A stretch of 36,911 nt of DNA, from positions 1-36,911 of IMG/VR virus record IMGVR_UViG_3300048833_000738, one strand, 5' to 3'. This document shows positions 22,190 to 30,183 of the stretch, in pieces. This stretch comes from a virus. The notes under the pieces are model-generated. The model had not been told where the DNA came from and ran no database searches. It saw only the letters and a list, made by a program, of their open reading frames with translations. The translations under genes and the position numbers were made by a program. Every line of letters begins with the position of its first letter. The stretch's first letter is position 1.

Positions 22190-23151
22190 GTTCGAAGCCG
22201 ATAAGGAAACCCCTCACAGTCCCCCTGTCCGAGGTCGATACCAACGGGCGCCTGCTGCCGCTCCGCGAAGAGGTGGCCCGGGAACTGGCGACGAGCATGT
22301 CGCTCCATGATCAGGCCTTCCACCCGGTCGGCATCCGTCAGACGCCTAACGGCGCCAAAGGCTGGAAGCTCATCTTCGGCCGCCATCGTCTGCGCGCCTT
22401 CGAGATCCTCGGCTGGGTCGACCTCGTCGAGGGTGTGCATTTCACGGTCCTCCAGATGAGCGAGCAGCAGGCACTGCTGGCCGAGATCGAGGAGAACCTC
22501 GCGGGCGGCAAGCACACCGCCTTCGCCCGCGCCGTGATGGTCGCGGCCTACCGGGCCGCCGCGGCGGCCGATGGCCTCCTGCTGGGTCGCGGCGGCGATC
22601 GGAAGAGCGCCGACTACCAGGCCAGGAAGGGTGAGGGCCTTGCCGCCCTTCAGGCGGGTTTCACCGCCCACGCCATGGAGACCTTCGATCTGTCGCGCGA
22701 CCAGGTCGAGCGCCTCGTCCGCATCGGCACCGAGCTCACCAAGCCGCCCGGCCTCGCCGACCGCCTGCACTTCTCCCGCATCGCTCGCAATCAGAGCCAG
22801 CTGCTGAAGCTCGCGGCTCTGCCCGAGGAGCAGCTCGCTCGTGCCGCCGAGGCCTTCGATGCGGCAGAAGGCGATTTCTTCAACCTGATGTCGATCCTGT
22901 CGCAGGCGCCGGCTGCGCAGGCCAAGCTGCTCGGCAAGCTCAAGGCCGGCACCCCGCTCAAGGAAGTGGTGGGCGAGGAGCCTGAGAAGGCACCGGCCTT
23001 CAACCACTGGCAGCAGGCCGTGTCGAGTTACAGCCAGCTCGACTTCAAGGGCCGGGTGGCCGCCACCATCGAGCACTTCAAGGCCGACGAGAAGGCCGTC
23101 CGCGCCGCCGTCGAGAGCCTCGGCTATCGTCTCGTGAAGGTGGCGGAATGA
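22186..23151 (+). CDS. ParB/Srx-fold protein
   Basis: A 321-residue protein. Residues 10-110 match the ParB/Srx fold: LTVPLSEVDTNGRLLP, VGIRQTP and FGRHRLRAFEILGW (residues 64-76), followed by an EIEENL helix typical of box II. Residues 120-200 hold an HTH-like region with FDLSRDQVERLVRIG. In Mu-like phages of alphaproteobacteria such a gene often precedes the transposase. It may bind phage DNA, regulate early transcription or help target choice. An enzymatic (CTPase or nuclease) role cannot be judged here. Confidence 0.75.
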   Translation: MSSKPIRKPLTVPLSEVDTNGRLLPLREEVARELATSMSLHDQAFHPVGIRQTPNGAKGWKLIFGRHRLRAFEILGWVDLVEGVHFTVLQMSEQQALLAEIEENLAGGKHTAFARAVMVAAYRAAAAADGLLLGRGGDRKSADYQARKGEGLAALQAGFTAHAMETFDLSRDQVERLVRIGTELTKPPGLADRLHFSRIARNQSQLLKLAALPEEQLARAAEAFDAAEGDFFNLMSILSQAPAAQAKLLGKLKAGTPLKEVVGEEPEKAPAFNHWQQAVSSYSQLDFKGRVAATIEHFKADEKAVRAAVESLGYRLVKVAE

Positions 23152-23291
23152 TCTCCGATCGCGCGCTCATCATTGGCCTCTACCTGCTGTTCCTGGTGTT
23201 CCTCGGCATCGTCATCGTGCAGGGCGACGATGGACTCCAGACCTGCCAGCTGACCCACTCGTTCGAGGTGTGCATCCATGCGCTCCGCTGA
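23148..23291 (+). CDS. Small membrane protein, 47 aa
   Basis: A 47-codon frame starting at ATG 23148 with an overlap to the ParB-like stop and ending 14 bp inside the transposase gene. Residues 7-24 (LIIGLYLLFLVFLGIVIV) are one membrane helix, followed by a short periplasmic or cytoplasmic tail with two cysteines. Both junctions and the membrane helix support a real gene. Function is not known. Confidence 0.6.
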   Translation: MISDRALIIGLYLLFLVFLGIVIVQGDDGLQTCQLTHSFEVCIHALR

Positions 23292-25194
23292 GTGGTTCAG
23301 CCTCGACGATGCAGCTGCAGCGGGTGATCCGACCATGCCGGGGACGGCGCGCGGCTGGCTTAAGCTCGCGACCGCCGAGGGCTGGCGCGATCGCGCCGGC
23401 CGCGCGCGCCGCGAGGGCAAGGGGTGGCTGTATCACGTCACCCTGTTCCCGCCCTCGACGCAGGTGCGCCTCGTCCTCGCCGCGCAGTCGACCGCCGATG
23501 AGACGGCCCCGGTCCGCTCGCCTCTCTGGCAGCGCTATGATGCCCTGTCGGACACACACAAGGCGACCTGTCAGCAGCGGCTCAACGCCGTCACCGCGGC
23601 CCATCGTCTGATCGGTACCGGCATGACGCTCGTGGCGGCCGTCGCCATCGTCGCGGCCGAGGCCGGGGTATCGCCATCCACCCTGCGCAACTGGCTCGCC
23701 GCTGTGCGCAGCCACAACCGCGCCGACTGGCTTGCGGCCCTCGCGCCGGACTACCGGCCCACCGCCCAGTTCGCCGAGTGCCATCCCGCTGCCTGGGCGG
23801 CGCTCAAGTCCGACTACCTGCGGCCGGGCGAGCCCAAGTTCTCGGCCTGCTATCGGCGCATGGTCGGCGCGGCCGAGCGCCAGGGCTGGTCACCGATCCC
23901 TTCGGAAATGTCGCTACGTCGCCGGCTCGAGGCCGAGGTCCCGGCCGGCGTCATCACCTTGTCGCGCAAGGGTACCGACAAGGCCAAGGCCATCTATCCG
24001 GCCCAGCGCCGCACGCGGATGAACCTGCGCGCCATGACGCTGGTCAACATCGACGGTCATCGCTTCGACGTCTTCGTCCGGAAGGGCGATGGCGCGCCGT
24101 TCCGCCCGACCCTCGTCGGCATCCAGGACATCTACTCCGGCAAGTTCGTCGGCTGGCGCCTGGACGAAACCGAGAGCCGCATCTCGGTGCGCCTGGCGAT
24201 TGGCGACATGGTCGAGAAGTTCGGCATTCCCGAGCACATGATCCTCGACAACGGACGGGGCTTCGCCAGCAAGTGGATCACCGGCGGCGCACCGAACCGC
24301 TTCCGCTTCAAGGTGCGGGACGATGAGCCCCACGGGCTGCTCACCAACCTCGGCGTGCAGATCCACTGGGCCACGCCGTACCACGGGCAGGCCAAGCCCA
24401 TCGAGCGCGCCTGGCAGGACTTCTGCGAGAACATCGCCCGCCACCCGTTCTGCGCCGGCGCCTATACCGGCCCGAACCCGCTGGCCAAGCCCGAGGACTA
24501 CGGCACCCGCGCTGTCGAGTGGGACGCCTTCCGCCAGTTCGTCGATGGCCAGATCGCCGAGCACAATGCCCGCACCGGCCGCAAGTCAGAGACGGCGAAG
24601 GGACGCAGCTTCGACGAGACCTTCGCCGCCTCGCTGGCCCTGCCGGATACCATCGTGCGCTGGCCCACTGTCGAGCAGCGCGATCTGTGGCTGCTCATGG
24701 CCGAACAGATCACCGCCCAGCGCGGCAACGGCGAGATCCATCTGCTCGGCAATCGCTACTGGGCGCCGGGCCTCGTCGAGCATGCCGGCCGCAAGGTGCA
24801 TGTCCGCTTCGACCCCGACGATCTCACCCGTCCGCTCAAGGTCTACGACCGCCAGGGCCGCTTCCTCATGCAGGCCGCGCTGCAGGGCGACGCCGATTTC
24901 CTCGACGCCGATGCCGCGCACCTCCACGCCCGCAACCGCAGCGAGTTCATGAAGACCCAGCGCAAGCTGCGCGACCTGCATGTGGCGATGAAGCCCGAGC
25001 AGCTCGGCGAGCTCTATGCCCCGACCGCGAAGCCCGAGGCAGCTCCTCAGCGTCCCGCCGTCACCCGGCTGGCGACCCGCGGCAACACCGCGCTCAAGCC
25101 CACCACCGACACGGAGTGGACACCCAAACACGAGGACGGCTTTGGCGCCGTCGTCGACCTGCTTTCCCAGCGCACCGCTCGTCGCGGCGGCTGA
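23278..25194 (+). CDS. A: Phage transposase (MuA-like DDE)
   Basis: A 638-residue protein, similar in length to MuA (663). The N-terminal domain (residues 4-40: WFSLDDAAAAGDP, TARGWLKLATAEGW) is the Mu-type DNA-binding HTH. Residues 250-400 form the catalytic core with Asp259 (VNIDGH), Asp324 (ILDNGRG) and Glu376 (KPIERAW), close in spacing to D269/D336/E392 of MuA. The C-terminal part is basic with a Mu-transposase beta domain followed by helices. It binds the phage ends, cuts and joins them to target DNA for integration and replication. It starts at ATG 23278 inside the previous gene. The following gene is the ATPase. Confidence 0.95.
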   Translation: MRSAEWFSLDDAAAAGDPTMPGTARGWLKLATAEGWRDRAGRARREGKGWLYHVTLFPPSTQVRLVLAAQSTADETAPVRSPLWQRYDALSDTHKATCQQRLNAVTAAHRLIGTGMTLVAAVAIVAAEAGVSPSTLRNWLAAVRSHNRADWLAALAPDYRPTAQFAECHPAAWAALKSDYLRPGEPKFSACYRRMVGAAERQGWSPIPSEMSLRRRLEAEVPAGVITLSRKGTDKAKAIYPAQRRTRMNLRAMTLVNIDGHRFDVFVRKGDGAPFRPTLVGIQDIYSGKFVGWRLDETESRISVRLAIGDMVEKFGIPEHMILDNGRGFASKWITGGAPNRFRFKVRDDEPHGLLTNLGVQIHWATPYHGQAKPIERAWQDFCENIARHPFCAGAYTGPNPLAKPEDYGTRAVEWDAFRQFVDGQIAEHNARTGRKSETAKGRSFDETFAASLALPDTIVRWPTVEQRDLWLLMAEQITAQRGNGEIHLLGNRYWAPGLVEHAGRKVHVRFDPDDLTRPLKVYDRQGRFLMQAALQGDADFLDADAAHLHARNRSEFMKTQRKLRDLHVAMKPEQLGELYAPTAKPEAAPQRPAVTRLATRGNTALKPTTDTEWTPKHEDGFGAVVDLLSQRTARRGG

Positions 25195-25237
25195 GACGCC
25201 CAGCGGTTGGCCTGGGCCAGAGCCAACCAAAACGAAA

Positions 25238-25269
25238 GCCCTCCCAGCTCTGCCAGGAGCGGGGAGGGC
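25238..25269 (+). promoter_or_regulatory. Hairpin sequestering a ribosome site between transposase and ATPase
   Basis: Stem GCCCTCCC (25238-25245) with GGGAGGGC (25262-25269), continued after one A-G mismatch by GCTC/GAGC with a 6-nt loop. The 3' arm contains GGGGAGGG, the ribosome site of the minicistron at 25273. No U-run follows, so it is not an intrinsic terminator. Folding would hide the ribosome site. It sits in a rare 110-bp gap of the otherwise overlapped early operon, which points to control of ATPase dosage. Confidence 0.5.
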
Positions 25270-25272
25270 CAG

Positions 25273-25308
25273 ATGAAGAAGTCAACAACGAAGAGGATAC
25301 GTAGATGA
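25273..25308 (+). CDS. 11-aa minicistron leading into the ATPase gene
   Basis: ATG 25273 with GGGGAGGG four bases upstream encodes MKKSTTKRIRR and stops with TGA overlapping the ATG of the ATPase gene (ATGA). Arrangement and strong ribosome site suggest a translational coupling peptide, possibly together with the hairpin before it. The peptide itself need not have a function. Confidence 0.35.
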   Translation: MKKSTTKRIRR

Positions 25309-26294
25309 GCGTTGGAGAACTCGCAAGCCGGAACGGCAGGAGCGCAGAGGATATGCGCCGCCGTGACGAGCTGGTGATCCAGGTCAACGAGGTGCTCGCG
25401 GATCGCGGGTGGAGCAAGGCCGAGGGCGCGCGGCGCTCGGGCATTGGCCACGGCACCTTCACCCAGTGGCTGAACGGGAACTACACCGGGCGCACCGACA
25501 CGGTGAACACGTCGATCGCCACCTGGCTCGGCAATCTCGACCAGGTCGAGGAAGTGGCGGCCAGTGTGCCCGTCAGCCCCGGCTACTTGCCCCTCGACTT
25601 CGCCGTCACGGTGGAGCGCACGGCGTCGATCGCGCAGATCATGGGGACGATGGTGATGATCACGGCCGAAGCCGGCGTCGGCAAGACCACGGCCGGGCGT
25701 GAGTTTGTCCGCACACATGCCAACGCCTTCATGACGACGATCTCGCCACACACCCGCACCACCCACAACATGCTGGTCGAGATCGCCGGCACGATCGGCA
25801 TCGAGGAGCGGAGCGCCAGCCGCCTGCAGCGCGCGATCGCCAAGCGCCTGGCCCGGACGGGCGACGGGACGGTCCTCATCGTCGATGAGGCACAGAACCT
25901 CTCCGACGATGCGATCAACCAGCTGCGCCACTTCGTCGACGATCCCGCCTGCCGCTGCGGCATCGTGCTGATGGGGAACTCCGCCACCTATGCGCGGTTC
26001 GCCGCCTGGGGCGCCCAGGGCGAGAAGTATGCGCAGCTCACCCGTCGCATCTTCCGGCGCGTCCGCGCCGATCGTCCCACGGCGGATGACCTCGCCAAGT
26101 TCATCGACGGCTGGGGCATTACCGAGCCCAGCCAGGTGCAGTACCTCACGGGCATCGGCATGAAGCCCGGCGCGCTCGGGCAGGTCGACATGACCATCAA
26201 GCTCGCCCGCATGACAGCGCAGGGTCTCGGCCGGGAGGTCACGCTCGAGGACCTGCGCGCCGCCTGGTCGAACCGCGATGTGGAGCTCGGCTGA
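25305..26294 (+). CDS. B: MuB-like AAA ATPase, target-DNA binding
   Basis: A 329-residue protein, near MuB's 312. Residues 20-75 are an HTH domain (VNEVLADRGWSKAEGARRSG and following). Walker A is EAGVGKTT (residues 122-129, Lys127), Walker B is VLIVDEAQ (Asp194/Glu195), and a sensor-like GNS motif follows. A C-terminal helical domain ends the protein. It binds target DNA, stimulates the transposase and confers target immunity. ATG 25305 with AGAGGA seven bases upstream. It follows the transposase in the same order as in Mu. Confidence 0.93.
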   Translation: MSVGELASRNGRSAEDMRRRDELVIQVNEVLADRGWSKAEGARRSGIGHGTFTQWLNGNYTGRTDTVNTSIATWLGNLDQVEEVAASVPVSPGYLPLDFAVTVERTASIAQIMGTMVMITAEAGVGKTTAGREFVRTHANAFMTTISPHTRTTHNMLVEIAGTIGIEERSASRLQRAIAKRLARTGDGTVLIVDEAQNLSDDAINQLRHFVDDPACRCGIVLMGNSATYARFAAWGAQGEKYAQLTRRIFRRVRADRPTADDLAKFIDGWGITEPSQVQYLTGIGMKPGALGQVDMTIKLARMTAQGLGREVTLEDLRAAWSNRDVELG

Positions 26295-26632
26295 TGGGCA
26301 AGCACCACGAAGTCAGCCAGGTCACCCTGGCGGATGGTCTCGAGGCGCTGATCCAGCGGATCGAACCCACCCGCAAGTCCGGTCTGGTCATCATCCGCAG
26401 CGAGGTCCCGGTCCTGCTCGACGGGCTCTATGCCATGCTCGACGAGGCCCGCCACCTGCAGGCGATCGCCGACGCGGCCCAGTGGAACGCCAAGGCCCGC
26501 CGCGATGCCATTCGCGCCGAGAGCCTCGCCGTTGAGGAGGCGATCGCGGGCAGCGGCAACGTCACCAAGTTCCCGGTCGCACCCCGGCTCACTGCGTTCC
26601 GCCGTCCCGATGGCGAAGGCGGTGCGGCATGA
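26294..26632 (+). CDS. Early operon protein of unknown function (112 aa)
   Basis: A 112-residue protein; ATG 26294 overlaps the ATPase stop (TGATG). A helical protein with an N-terminal Glu/Leu region (LADGLEALIQRIEP) and an Ala/Arg helix rich in charged residues at 55-85. The position after the ATPase corresponds to the block of small, little-known early genes of Mu. No family recognised. Confidence 0.5.
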   Translation: MGKHHEVSQVTLADGLEALIQRIEPTRKSGLVIIRSEVPVLLDGLYAMLDEARHLQAIADAAQWNAKARRDAIRAESLAVEEAIAGSGNVTKFPVAPRLTAFRRPDGEGGAA

Positions 26633-26979
26633 ACCAGGTCACCGCCTTTAAGGCAAACACTGAGGCCGGCTTCGATCGCCTCGCTGACATGGTGACATCA
26701 CCCGACGCTCACACCGCCTGTCTGGGCCGCGCCTTTGCGTCCGGCATCGGCGGTGCGCTCGAGAACTGGCTGCAGTCCGAACGTGAGCGCGGCACGGACG
26801 GCATGGTGATCCTTGAGATCGTCGCCACGCTCGGCCTGCAGCACGTCGCGTCCGTTGCCGGCGTGGTCGTCGATCCCGAGGGAGACGAGATACTGGTGCA
26901 GCGGCTCGGTGTGCACCTCGCCACCAGGCTCCCGGTCTATCTCGGCGCCGTTCGGGCTCAGAAGGGCGGTGCTGCATGA
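26629..26979 (+). CDS. Early operon protein of unknown function (116 aa)
   Basis: A 116-residue protein joined to both neighbours by ATGA overlaps. It is mixed alpha/beta, with TDGMVILEIVATLGLQHVASVAG and a C-terminal RLPVYLGAVRAQKGG. No motif of known function. Regular codon use with high GC3 supports that it is real. Confidence 0.5.
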   Translation: MNQVTAFKANTEAGFDRLADMVTSPDAHTACLGRAFASGIGGALENWLQSERERGTDGMVILEIVATLGLQHVASVAGVVVDPEGDEILVQRLGVHLATRLPVYLGAVRAQKGGAA

Positions 26980-27269
26980 GCAGTACTCCGGTCACCATTG
27001 CCACCGGCGTCGTCGCAGATCCGCGCCGGCTCTCGACCGTCGCCAACAGGGATCTGCTCGCCATCTGCCAGGCCCTCGTCGAGGCCGAGGCCCGGCCGCA
27101 AATATCCAACGAACTCGCGGCCGCTGCCCGCGCGCTCATCGAAATGGAAGCCGCCCACACGCTGGCCAAGGGCGCGGACGGCTACGCCCCGCTCAAGGTC
27201 GGCCTCGCCCGAGAGATGGCCTTCCTCACCTTCAAACGCACCTTCGAAGAGGAATTTCCCAATGTCTGA
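26976..27269 (+). CDS. Early operon protein of unknown function (97 aa)
   Basis: A 97-residue mostly helical protein (NRDLLAICQALVEAEAR, ALIEMEAAHTLAK), ATG 26976. Overlaps the previous gene as ATGA and the next gene by eight bases. No known family. It lies directly before the DUF3164 gene. Confidence 0.5.
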   Translation: MSSTPVTIATGVVADPRRLSTVANRDLLAICQALVEAEARPQISNELAAAARALIEMEAAHTLAKGADGYAPLKVGLAREMAFLTFKRTFEEEFPNV

Positions 27270-27912
27270 ACAGACCTCCATCGCCATCGCCGATCCCGTC
27301 CAGCAGATCGGTGGCAAGCCGTTCATGGCCGACGCCGGCGGCCGCCTCGTGCCGCTCGACCTGGTGAAGCCCGAGCACAAGCTCGAGGACCAGGCGGTTC
27401 GCAAGATCGTCGGCTACGCCCTCGACCTCAACGCCCGGATCAGCCGTTTCCGTGGCCACACCTTCGACGACATCGGCACCTTCGTCGATCTGCTCGCCGA
27501 GCAGTACGGCGGCAAGCGCGGTGGCAAGAAGGGCAACCTGACGATCACCAGCTACGACGGCACCCAAAAGGTCACCGTCCAGGTGCAGGACCAGTTGAGC
27601 TTCGGTCCCGAGCTGCAGGTGGCCAAGGAACTGGTCGATGCCTGCATCACCGCCTGGTCGGAGGGCGCTAGCAACGAGATCCGCGCCCTCGTCGAGCATG
27701 CCTTCCAGGTCGACAAGGAGGGGCGCATCAACCGTGCTGCCCTGTTCCAGCTCCGCCGCCTCGACATCAAGGACGACCAGTGGCGCGCCGCCATGGATGC
27801 CCTGGGGGAAGCGATCCGCGTCATCGGGAGCCGTGAGTACGTCCGCATCTACCGCCGCGACGACGCCCGCTCGCCCTGGCAGGCGATCACCATTGACCTG
27901 GCCCAGGCATAG
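27262..27912 (+). CDS. DUF3164-family Mu-like early protein
   Basis: A 216-residue protein from ATG 27262. It matches the DUF3164 group of Mu-like phages: DAGGRLVPLDLVKPEHKLED, GYALDLNARISRFRGHTFDD, KGNLTITSYDGTQKV and a C-terminal GSREYVRIYRRD. The role of this family is unknown; it is a common marker of the Mu-like early region. The longer upstream frame from 26998 was not used because it overlaps the preceding gene. Confidence 0.85.
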   Translation: MSEQTSIAIADPVQQIGGKPFMADAGGRLVPLDLVKPEHKLEDQAVRKIVGYALDLNARISRFRGHTFDDIGTFVDLLAEQYGGKRGGKKGNLTITSYDGTQKVTVQVQDQLSFGPELQVAKELVDACITAWSEGASNEIRALVEHAFQVDKEGRINRAALFQLRRLDIKDDQWRAAMDALGEAIRVIGSREYVRIYRRDDARSPWQAITIDLAQA

Positions 27913-27922
27913 GAGGGGCGCC

Positions 27923-28189
27923 ATGCGCACACTGACACTTACCCTTCTCAACGCGCTGCTTGCTGCTCGATCGGTAGGCGGCATGGGCCTGAAGCACGCC
28001 GCAAACGGCTGGGTGGAAGAGAGGGCGCCCAACGTGGCGTACAGCGAGAGGACCATCCAGCAGCTGGTGGGCCTCCGTCTTTTAGAGGTCAGCATCCAGA
28101 TGGAACCAGTGATCGACCGACGTGCCTTCATCACGGGTGCCGGCATTGCCGCAGTTGACGATCACATAAGCGTCGAGTGGAGGCCGTGA
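27923..28189 (+). CDS. Early operon protein, possible winged helix (88 aa)
   Basis: An 88-residue protein from ATG 27923 with AGGAGGGG upstream, the best ribosome site in this part of the operon. The sequence YSERTIQQLVGLRLLEVS followed by RRAFITGAGIAAV resembles a small winged-helix fold with a wing and the word ITGAG typical at its end. A DNA-binding role is a weak inference. Family not identified. Confidence 0.5.
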   Translation: MRTLTLTLLNALLAARSVGGMGLKHAANGWVEERAPNVAYSERTIQQLVGLRLLEVSIQMEPVIDRRAFITGAGIAAVDDHISVEWRP

Positions 28190-28470
28190 TGCGGATGCAC
28201 GAAGGTGCACGTCAGACGCTTACCCGCCTCCTCGAGATAGTCGAGGCAAGGCTGAAGGCCCTGCCGTCCTGGGAGGATCGCCCCGCTCGCCGACAGGCGG
28301 TCGAAACCCTAGAGCTCGATCTCGAGGAGCACGGCGCCCGGTTCGGCTTTGTGTCCGGCGGCTACACCGTCTCGCTTGCTGGCGTTCGCGCCAGCAGCAC
28401 AATGGCGACCGAAAGTGCACTGCAGAACTGGTGCGCCGGCGCGCGCAAGCGGCTCGGAGGTGCGTCATGA
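28189..28470 (+). CDS. Early operon protein of unknown function (93 aa)
   Basis: A 93-residue protein from ATG 28189 overlapping the previous stop as TGATG (an in-frame GTG is four codons earlier). It has a helical first half (LTRLLEIVEARLKALPSWEDRP) and a beta-type second half with FGFVSGGYTVSLAGVRASS and WCAGARKRL. No known motif. Confidence 0.5.
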   Translation: MRMHEGARQTLTRLLEIVEARLKALPSWEDRPARRQAVETLELDLEEHGARFGFVSGGYTVSLAGVRASSTMATESALQNWCAGARKRLGGAS

Positions 28471-28592
28471 GCCGCCCTGCCTTCCGTCGCCCCATCCCCA
28501 TGCGGACCGCGCTCCTGCTCTCGGCCGTCAGCACCATCGTCTCCTGCTTCGCGATCGCCTGGGCGGTCAAGGCGGCCCTCAATGTCGGCTGA
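28467..28592 (+). CDS. Small membrane protein, 41 aa
   Basis: A 41-codon frame from ATG 28467 (ATGA overlap with the gene before) to 28592, overlapping the next gene by 11 bp. A basic N-terminus (SRPAFRRPIPMR) is followed by a single hydrophobic helix (TALLLSAVSTIVSCFAIAWAV). The junctions support translation. Function unknown. Confidence 0.55.
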   Translation: MSRPAFRRPIPMRTALLLSAVSTIVSCFAIAWAVKAALNVG

Positions 28593-28983
28593 ACAACAAT
28601 CGACACGGGGTCGTCCGACCAAAGAGGCCCGCGAGGCGCGTCGGGTGGAGGGCCTGTTCTGGGTCGCCCGCCAGATCCTCCGCGCCGATACCGATGCGGA
28701 GCGCGCTGCCATCCTGCTGCGCCTCCCCGACCTCCTGCTGACCCAGAAGGCCGACGTGCTGCGCGAGGCGTGCGAGGCCTGCAGCTTCGACGACGGTGCC
28801 CGCTACATCGCCGTGCGCAGCGCTACCTGTTCGGCCACGCGCGACGAGTATGGCGAGCTGCCGTCCGGTCAGCTGGCTTCGCTCGAGTTCTGGCGGCGCG
28901 GCATGGTCTTCATTGCCCATCGCTTCACCGATCGCGACCGTCAGATCGCCTCCTGGATCGAAGTGGCGGGAGTGGCACCATGA
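28582..28983 (+). CDS. Early operon protein of unknown function (133 aa)
   Basis: A 133-residue protein from ATG 28582. Helical N-terminal half (GRPTKEAREARRVEGLFWVARQ region and ERAAILLRLPDLL), then cysteines in REACEACSF and a C-terminal part with FWRRGMVFIAHRF. It directly precedes gemA and shares its ATGA junction. No family recognised. Confidence 0.5.
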   Translation: MSAEQQSTRGRPTKEAREARRVEGLFWVARQILRADTDAERAAILLRLPDLLLTQKADVLREACEACSFDDGARYIAVRSATCSATRDEYGELPSGQLASLEFWRRGMVFIAHRFTDRDRQIASWIEVAGVAP

Positions 28984-29609
28984 CCTCGATCGCCGCCATG
29001 CATGTCGCCAAGAAGCAGCTCGGCCTTGACGATGATACCTATCGCGCCGCCCTCCACCAGGTGACGGGCAAGTCGTCCTCGGCCGACATGACCGAGGCCG
29101 AGCGTCAGCGCGTGCTCGAGCACTTCCGCGCCCATGGCTTCAAGGCATCTTCAAGCACCCGTCGAAAGCCCCTTGAAGGCAAGTTCGCCGGCAAGCTGCA
29201 GGCGCTCTGGATCGCCGGGTGGAACCTCGGCCTGGTCCGTGATCGCGACGATCGCGCGCTCCTCGCCTTCGTCAAGCGCCAGACGGGCATCGATCACACC
29301 CGCTTCCTGCGTCATGGGCAGGACGCGATGAAGGCGATCGAGGCCCTCAAGGGCTGGCTCGAGCGGTCAGGTGGGGTCGACTGGAAGGAGCACAGCGACC
29401 CCGCGGCCTGCGTCCTCGCCGCCCAGGTCAGGCGGCTGCGCGCCGAGTGGGAGCGCAACCGCAGCGCGGGGGTCGGCCTGCCCCTGCTCATCGATACGGT
29501 GGCCGGTCACGATGTCGGCAACATCCCGACGATGTCCGAAGCGACCCGGCTCGCCACCATGAACACGCTGGGCGAGCGCATCCGCGCCTTGCCCTCGGTG
29601 AAGCCATGA
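28980..29609 (+). CDS. gemA: GemA-like protein (DUF1018)
   Basis: A 209-residue protein from ATG 28980 (ATGA overlap). It matches the GemA/Mu gp16 family: IAAMHVAKKQLGLDDDTYRAAL near the start, LQALWIAGWNLGLVRDRDDRALLAFVKRQTG in the middle and WLERSGGVDW. GemA of Mu affects host gene expression and DNA topology. The family is a good marker of Mu-like phages. Confidence 0.9.
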   Translation: MTSIAAMHVAKKQLGLDDDTYRAALHQVTGKSSSADMTEAERQRVLEHFRAHGFKASSSTRRKPLEGKFAGKLQALWIAGWNLGLVRDRDDRALLAFVKRQTGIDHTRFLRHGQDAMKAIEALKGWLERSGGVDWKEHSDPAACVLAAQVRRLRAEWERNRSAGVGLPLLIDTVAGHDVGNIPTMSEATRLATMNTLGERIRALPSVKP

Positions 29610-29827
29610 GCTTCGCCGCGCGCCAGCAGGCACTCGTCCGCCACCTGCAGTGGGGGCCGTCACGCGGCCGTCGCCGGCAGTCCGTGGCCAAGGAGCTGCG
29701 CGACCTGGTGCGCGACGAGCTGCAGCGGGAGGTCGCCTCCCGGCGGCCGGATCGGCCGGCGCAGCCGGAGGGTCACGACGTCGAGCGCCGTCCCCGCTAC
29801 TACTGGCAGGAGCGGGACGATGGCTGA
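29606..29827 (+). CDS. Small basic protein before the late activator
   Basis: A 73-residue Arg-rich protein (SFAARQQALVRHLQWGPSRGRRRQSV, DLVRDELQREVASRRP) from ATG 29606. ATGA overlap with gemA and an 8-bp overlap with the activator gene. No known family; the charge suggests nucleic acid contact. Confidence 0.5.
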   Translation: MSFAARQQALVRHLQWGPSRGRRRQSVAKELRDLVRDELQREVASRRPDRPAQPEGHDVERRPRYYWQERDDG

Positions 29828-30173
29828 CACCCCGGCCCACATCGCCCGCTTCGTCGACGTGCTCGGCGCCGAGCTATCGCTTCAGCTCTTCCTCCAGCTG
29901 GGCGGTTCTCAGATCAACCTGCCGCGCCGCTCGAGCGATACGACGCCGGCCGCCCGTGCCATCGGCGCCGACCAGGTCGAGCGCCTTGCCGAAGCACTAG
30001 GCCCCGGCTACATCAAGGTGCCGCTGGCCCGCCAGTGGATTGCCGGGCAGCTGCGGGCCAAGGGCACCAGCGACAACGAGATCGCCCGCATCGTCCGGGC
30101 CGACGTCGAGACCGTCCGCCGCTGGGTGACTGCCCCGGCCAGCAAGTCCACCGACCAGCTCGACCTGTTCTAG
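29820..30173 (+). CDS. Mor/C-like transcription activator
   Basis: A 117-residue protein, close to Mor (129) and C (140) of Mu. The Mor/C dimerisation beta strand is visible as LGGSQINLPRR (residues 28-37), a second GPGYIKVPL element follows at 61-69, and residues 80-104 form the C-terminal helix-turn-helix (GTSDNEIARIVRADVETVRRWV). As last gene of the early operon it stands directly before late promoter D. Mor turns on the middle promoter and C the late promoters of Mu; only one such protein is visible here, so it may do both. The four dyad sites are its proposed targets. Confidence 0.85.
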   Translation: MADTPAHIARFVDVLGAELSLQLFLQLGGSQINLPRRSSDTTPAARAIGADQVERLAEALGPGYIKVPLARQWIAGQLRAKGTSDNEIARIVRADVETVRRWVTAPASKSTDQLDLF

Positions 30174-30183
30174 GCGGACACCC

